From assembly GCA_028023455.1 (NCBI GenBank), contig JAQFVV010000288.1:806001-870000 (forward strand): a DNA stretch of 64,000 nucleotides, read 5' to 3'. This DNA is from Epiperipatus broadwayi. Its lineage: Eukaryota > Onychophora > Udeonychophora > Euonychophora > Peripatidae. Below, piece by piece: positions 58,891 to 64,000 of the stretch. The notes under the pieces are model-generated. The model ran no database searches, was not told where the DNA came from, and saw nothing but the letters and a program-made list of their open reading frames with translations. The position numbers were made by a program, and so were the translations under genes. How positions within the stretch are numbered: the stretch's first letter is position 1; each line of letters opens with the position of its first letter.

Positions 58891-60128
58891 AATAATACAT
58901 TATCTTTATTTATTACTCAAAATAAAAAAATAAAAAAACTTAACCTATTTCTTCTTGCAGATTACTTTATTTGCTAAATATGTTTCATGTTTACATATAT
59001 TGCCTGAGAGTTTGTTTTCTTGTTATATAAATTAATATTTTAAATAATATATTAATAAATAAAAATGTGTAGGAAAATTTAAAAATAATATTCAAGAAAA
59101 AAAATAATGCATATATTTTTATAAATAAAAAAGGAATGTTTAATAGATAAAAGTAAAGATTATTTTTAATAAATCAAAAGTCTGATTAAAGCCTATTAAA
59201 TGTAGGAATATTTAGAGGCACTATTTTAAAAGAACATTTATCTGTTGTATTGACTAAAAGAAAATTCCAATGGATTTTGAAAACAAAATAAACTACATTA
59301 TAACTTTAAATATGTAAAAATAACTTAAGGATTTTAAAGTTATTTAGTGAAAAAAATTAATTGTAAATATTTGTACAAATAATTACTGAACCTATTTAGA
59401 GATCTAATTAGATATCAAAATATTTTGTAAATTACCTGATCAGGAAAGGAATTATGTTTTACTAAAAATTAGTAATATTTCCAACTGATTAGATAATAAT
59501 ATTAATCAAAGTTGTTATTAAAAAAAGAGAAGATTATCTAATTAATTTTTAAAAAATGAATTTGAAAAACTAATTAATAATTTGGGTATTCTCTGAAAAT
59601 GATTGGCAAGAGTATAAAAGCTACAAAATATTTATTGTACTGATTCTGCTGTGTTTTTCTGTTATGTTTCTGTTATTGAGGTTTCTGTCAGTTCAGTAGT
59701 GTTCTATACTCATTCTACTACAAGCTTAATGTACAAAGACTTCTAATTCCTTTATCAAGAACAACCAGTTCAATCATCAGAAATGTATAGCTATATATGT
59801 GGACATCTTAACATCATCATGCATTACTAAGCTTTCATAGGGTCATCTTTGTTCAATATTACTGCTCAATTGTTTCATTTGACCATCTGAAATGTAGTAA
59901 ATATTGTGACCACCACTGCTGAGACACTTTCCCCTCATCAGAGAAGATTGTTTCCAAACAAGACCCAAAATATATACTGACCAGAAATGAATAGCAACCA
60001 ACTGTGAATAGTAGTGCCCTTCAGAAACAAAAGCCATAGCAACACCTAAGTAAATATAAAGATATACAATAAATACAAAATCTACACAAATTTTATTCTC
60101 TTTACAAATTTTATAAAAGTAAAAGTAA

Positions 60129-61834
60129 TTATTTTTTCCATTTCTAAATGGACTACTCTATATAATTAATATAATTTAATTTCTTTTATTTTGAATATTG
60201 TGCTGTGCTTTTGTAAATAAATATGTTGTTTTAAGTTGTTAATTTGGTTTAATTCTTTTTCTCCATACATCATCATCATATAATATTAATTAAGATCAAA
60301 TTGGGTCTATTAAATATGTGATATTTTAATATATATTATCTGGTAGTTTGAATCATGTCAGTTTCTTGCTCATTGTCCTATTAAAGGAAATCAAGCACTT
60401 GAAGCATTTTAATACCTTCTTTTGTTGATAGGCCTGTCAGATTTCACTGGATGGCACCTGGTTGTTTATCCCCAGTAAAAATAAAATATTCCCAGAAGAG
60501 AGTGTTTTGCTTTTTGTCTACATGAATGAATGCAACAGACTTGAATGGTGGACATGGATTATATGTTTTATGCCATCTCAGTCTGACTATTGGTATGGAT
60601 AATATTTCAAAATATTAACCATGTTAACTTCTCTGCTTGTATAATTGTATCATTCATATATATATATATATATATAGTGATGATATATAAATATGTCGTT
60701 ACATTAATTTAAATAAAAACTAAGTTCGCAAATAAAAATCTATTAAGAAAAAAAAAACTAAACGCTAAAATTAAAATGTTGTTAAATATATATATTCGCA
60801 CAGATGCTAAACTTTAAAAATATTTTTTTTTATATAAATGAAAAAAGTATTTGAACGTACTTCTTTTGATAAAAAAATACAAGATTTAAATATAGAAATA
60901 TTTTAATAAAGAAATAATGTAAGTTAAAATAAAAAACAGGTATTAATTAATTCCTGTAATCTGTAAATGGAAGTGATTGTTTATTTATTGAAAAACAAGC
61001 TAGCCTTGGGGCTCTTAGGTAATTAAAAATTCAGATGAAAATTAGATAAGTGAAATTAGTTTCACCAATGGAAGCACCAAGTCTAAGCCCGGACCCGAAT
61101 GAAAAGGATGGATTAGTGATATTTTGTTGGTTGAATCTGTGTGGAGGACTATAAAAAGATAAATATTGAGTTTTTTCGGACAGTTGCAGCTTGATTGTTT
61201 GTGAGAGGGGGGGATATGATGCACACATCACTCTCTCTCACTTATTTTAAATAAAAATGACTGAAAAACAAGAAGGAACCAGCTAATGCCACCTCCAGAA
61301 CATTATCTTCCAATGGAGACATCACAGGAATTAAAAACAACAACTTGGACTCTTCTTCCATAAGCTATTGACATGAACATTTAAAATTTAAAATAATTAA
61401 GTACTTTCGTTCAAGCTTATGAATTTCTATCTCACTTTTAAGTTTAAAATCAATTGATGTTTAATTTTATATGTTTGTTATTGATAAAAAAATCATTTCC
61501 ATTCATTTTATTTGTATAAATATTTATTGTTTAAATATTAAATGATGAAATTTAAGTTGGGTATAGACATTGCATAGATTCGTTAGCGGTTGATTATGTT
61601 AAGATTTTCACATTCAATTAGAATATATATGTCAATGAGTCAATGCAGGCATCTTACGATGAATGCTAGTGGGTTTTGTGTATTCCTTTTTGCAATTGAC
61701 ATTATCGATGATTTTGTATTTTGATCGATTGTGTTTAATTTGGATGTTTTTGACCGTGGAATCTGTGCAGCCGATCTATATTCAACATTTTAAAACAAAT
61801 TGTATAAAAGTTATCTGTGCGAACATATCTAAAT
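60129..61834. other. AT-rich gene-less stretch
   Basis: Contains a small (TA)n at about 60655-60676. A GC-richer patch at 61040-61230 has short minus-strand frames without recognised domain. Confidence 0.4.
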
Positions 61835-62705
61835 GTTAAATTTAAGTCGGGCATGAATGGCTATATAGTTTTGTAAGGTTATATTAAGGGAGGGTAATCT
61901 TGGGTTATTCCTTTCGTAGTTGAATTGGCTCAATGGTTTTGATATATTTGTGTAACTTGTAAATGTAGCAGGAGATCCACCACGGGCAGGATTACATATA
62001 TATGCTGCACACCCCCTGTTTGCCTATGGAATTGGATAGTAAGATGCAATCCATTCCTATGGAGTTTTATGTTTATTGTTCTACTCGCCATCAGATGTAG
62101 CATTCCTGGTGGTGGAGAGACAATGTCTTCTCTAACTATACTGTTCAGATGTGCATTCCTGACAGTATAGTCTCTTTTGTGCTATTGTATTTTCATGCTA
62201 CATTGCATACATAAATGTATCGGATGATTGGCATCAGTTTGACTGCAAACTTTTAGCCTAAGGTTAAATAAGGGAAGAATATTGTCTTTTCAAATGTAGA
62301 TCTATGTAGTCTATTCATACCCGACCCTCTAAATAAAATATTAAACATTATTGCAAGCTATTTTAAATGTAAACTAAAAATTAAGATAAAAATCTAAATG
62401 TTAAACTTATTCCTCAAATTAGAATGATTTTATATGTGCATAAATAAATATTTTTATATGTTAATTACTGGCAGTGGCTTTTATTTATTTAAGATATAAA
62501 TTAAGATATTGATTATTATCTCTGCGTCTCCACTGAGCTAGTGACTGGGGCTAACGATCTAAATATTTAAATAAAGTGGAATCTTAACAGCGCGTATCTG
62601 CCTACTTTATAAATTTTTTCTAGGCTAAAATGCCTAGATGGCGCCCTGCAGTGCAGATGCGGTATGATGCGATCTCCACTTCGTTTGGATCGTTATAATA
62701 TATAT
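61835..62705 (+). repeat. unclassified dispersed repeat, copy 2
   Basis: Opposite orientation to copy 1 at 22805-23765 and colinear with it from taagtcgggcatgaatgg (61850) to gtatctgcctac (62605) and a terminal (TA)n near 62695. The two differ by many small indels. Both copies end next to TA repeats, which suggests either a TA-rich insertion preference or a TA-repeat tail. Confidence 0.7.
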
Positions 62706-64000
62706 ATAAAGCATTGTTAAAGTTTAAAATATTAAAACCATAATCAGTTATATAAATGTCAAATCAAATTGGTTATAATGAGTTTTTATTATAATAAAGA
62801 AACATGTTTTATTTACTATCCAAAACATGAAACATGGTCTATTTATTTTATGGTTTTGGTTGGTAAATATATTTATTTCTACACTTTTATTTTTACATAT
62901 ATTGCCTAGATAAATTTTTTTTTGTTTTTAAATAAATTATTTTCAAGCATTAGATATTTGTACATTTTGATTGGTTTTATATAAAATGGCTTCTTAAACA
63001 AACCAGAGGTGTCTGTGCATAAACTATTTGCTTTCAAACTGTTAGCCAAATTAAACATAAATACTCTTTCCAAAACTCTTACATTTCACAAAAAATTCAT
63101 CTAATTCTTATCTCTTATTCCCAAATAATTTCTTTTTACCTGGTTCATCTCCTTCGAATCTCATTTTAATAAAAATAGTTTTGATAGTTTTTATATATTC
63201 TGTTCTCATATTTCTTCTCTTTCTTTTCTTTACTTTTTAATTTTTTCTCACTCTTTTTCTCAATGATTATTGATGCTATTCTTCAAAAATAAATATTCTA
63301 TTTAACATTACTATATAGTCTTTATACATATTTTATATAATTTAATTTATATTTAACTCCAAAGTATTTGTATTCATAGTCGTTTTCTATAACTTGCAAT
63401 TCTTTTTCTCCAACCAACTTAACTATTCCACTTATCATAATTCTGTATCTGTAATATAATATATTCTTTATATATTTATACTGTTTTTTATATAAATGTG
63501 TGAATATAAATTGTCTATTTCTTAACATTGCCTATAGTTATAAAACTTTTTTGGGTCATATCCTGCATGGTTTGATGTTTGGTGCAATTGGTAGAGAGTC
63601 TGACTTGTGGGTGTGATGTCCCAGGATCTCTTCTGGCTCTAGAAATTCTGGCGCCTAACTTCTTATGAACTCACAAGCAATAAAGCCAATAGCATTTGTT
63701 TTAATCATTGGAATGCGGTATAGGTCTCCATAGTCGGTAGACCTTATCAATATAATGTTCCATCATTATCCAAAAATCTATAGAAAATAATAATAACGTA
63801 AATAGAATTTTTTAAAATATAGCCACAAAAAGAAAAAATGAGGAAATATATAATTAATAATAAAGATTATTGTCAAACAACCCGCTAAATGTTAATAAAT
63901 TGTATACATAGCAAAAATTACAGAGTGGAATGTGAATCACTTGTGTATATTGCATAATAAGATTAATATTAAAAGAAAAGCTAGAGGTTTTGTAATAATA
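62706..64000. other. AT-rich stretch with weak relics
   Basis: A 68-codon minus frame at 63528-63322 contains EKELQVIENDYEYKYFGVK, which resembles the NEYKYLG segment of LINE thumb regions, but the match is short. At about 63575-63660 a tRNA-like head (ggtgcaattggta, with a degraded B box gtgtgatgtccca) may be a decayed SINE. Neither is firm. Confidence 0.35.

Larger units (their letters stand above)
54861..60128 (+). repeat. tandem segmental duplication, unit 2 (contains a later LINE insertion)
   Basis: Unit 2 starts at ttacttatgg, the same point of the LINE 3' region as 52871. It runs on through the LINE tail and flank, is interrupted by the full-length LINE at 55642-58890, and resumes to about 60128. 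Unit 2 has an extra segment of about 80 bases near 59995-60080 that unit 1 lacks. The two units differ by scattered substitutions and small indels. Confidence 0.9.

Noticed and set aside
63575-63660. tRNA gene candidate
   Set aside because: The A-box-like part is present but the B box is degraded and no cloverleaf can be drawn. At most it is a decayed SINE.

Overview
This window is an AT-rich (by eye roughly three quarters A+T), gene-poor piece of animal nuclear genome. It shows long microsatellites, several families of non-LTR retrotransposons, Penelope-like and Merlin-like relics, tRNA-derived SINEs and a small cluster of rhodopsin-family receptors. There are no operons, bacterial-type promoters, rRNA genes or functional tRNA genes. 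The mix suggests an invertebrate with a large, repeat-rich genome, such as a mollusc, chelicerate or cnidarian. The species cannot be fixed from the sequence alone.

Left part (1-11,400). A same-strand pair of class A GPCR genes lies on the minus strand. One is intact (8129-9082, 317 codons). The other (1925-2668) is a pseudogene whose conserved TM4 tryptophan codon has become TGA. Around them lie a tRNA-derived SINE with a 17-bp target-site duplication, two decayed LINE fragments, (TA)n tracts, a striking 121-bp near-perfect palindrome with a third arm copy joined to a SINE tail, and the 3' end of a Penelope-like element.

Middle part (11,400-50,000). Mostly AT-rich non-genic DNA with relics: two copies of a LINE with a C-terminal zinc-knuckle motif (14,690-16,600), a candidate host exon (18,229-18,427), large trinucleotide microsatellites, one copy of an unclassified roughly 0.9-kb repeat (22,805-23,765), an old RTE-like LINE whose tail runs into about 93 GATA units (26,190-29,310), a CR1/Jockey-like LINE relic followed by a Merlin-type transposase relic (30,430-32,215), an (AAT)n of about 70 units, and a Penelope-type terminal hairpin (44,491-44,648). 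No gene was found between 38,300 and 49,500.

Right part (49,500-64,000). This region is dominated by one RTE-like LINE family with an APE-type endonuclease, a reverse transcriptase and a short 3' end finishing in (TGATGA)n. It contains a full-length but defective 3,249-bp copy (55,642-58,890) with an 11-bp target-site duplication, a 532-bp internally deleted derivative (49,520-50,051) with a 10-bp duplication, and a 5'-truncated copy (50,989-53,288). A tandem duplication of about 2 kb (52,871-54,856 and 54,861-60,128) happened before the full-length LINE inserted, so the first duplicate preserves the empty site. A second, opposite-orientation copy of the unclassified 0.9-kb repeat lies at 61,835-62,705.

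Functionally the only host gene I would defend is the receptor at 8129-9082, with one possible extra exon at 18,229-18,427. Everything else recognisable is mobile-element DNA or simple repeat.
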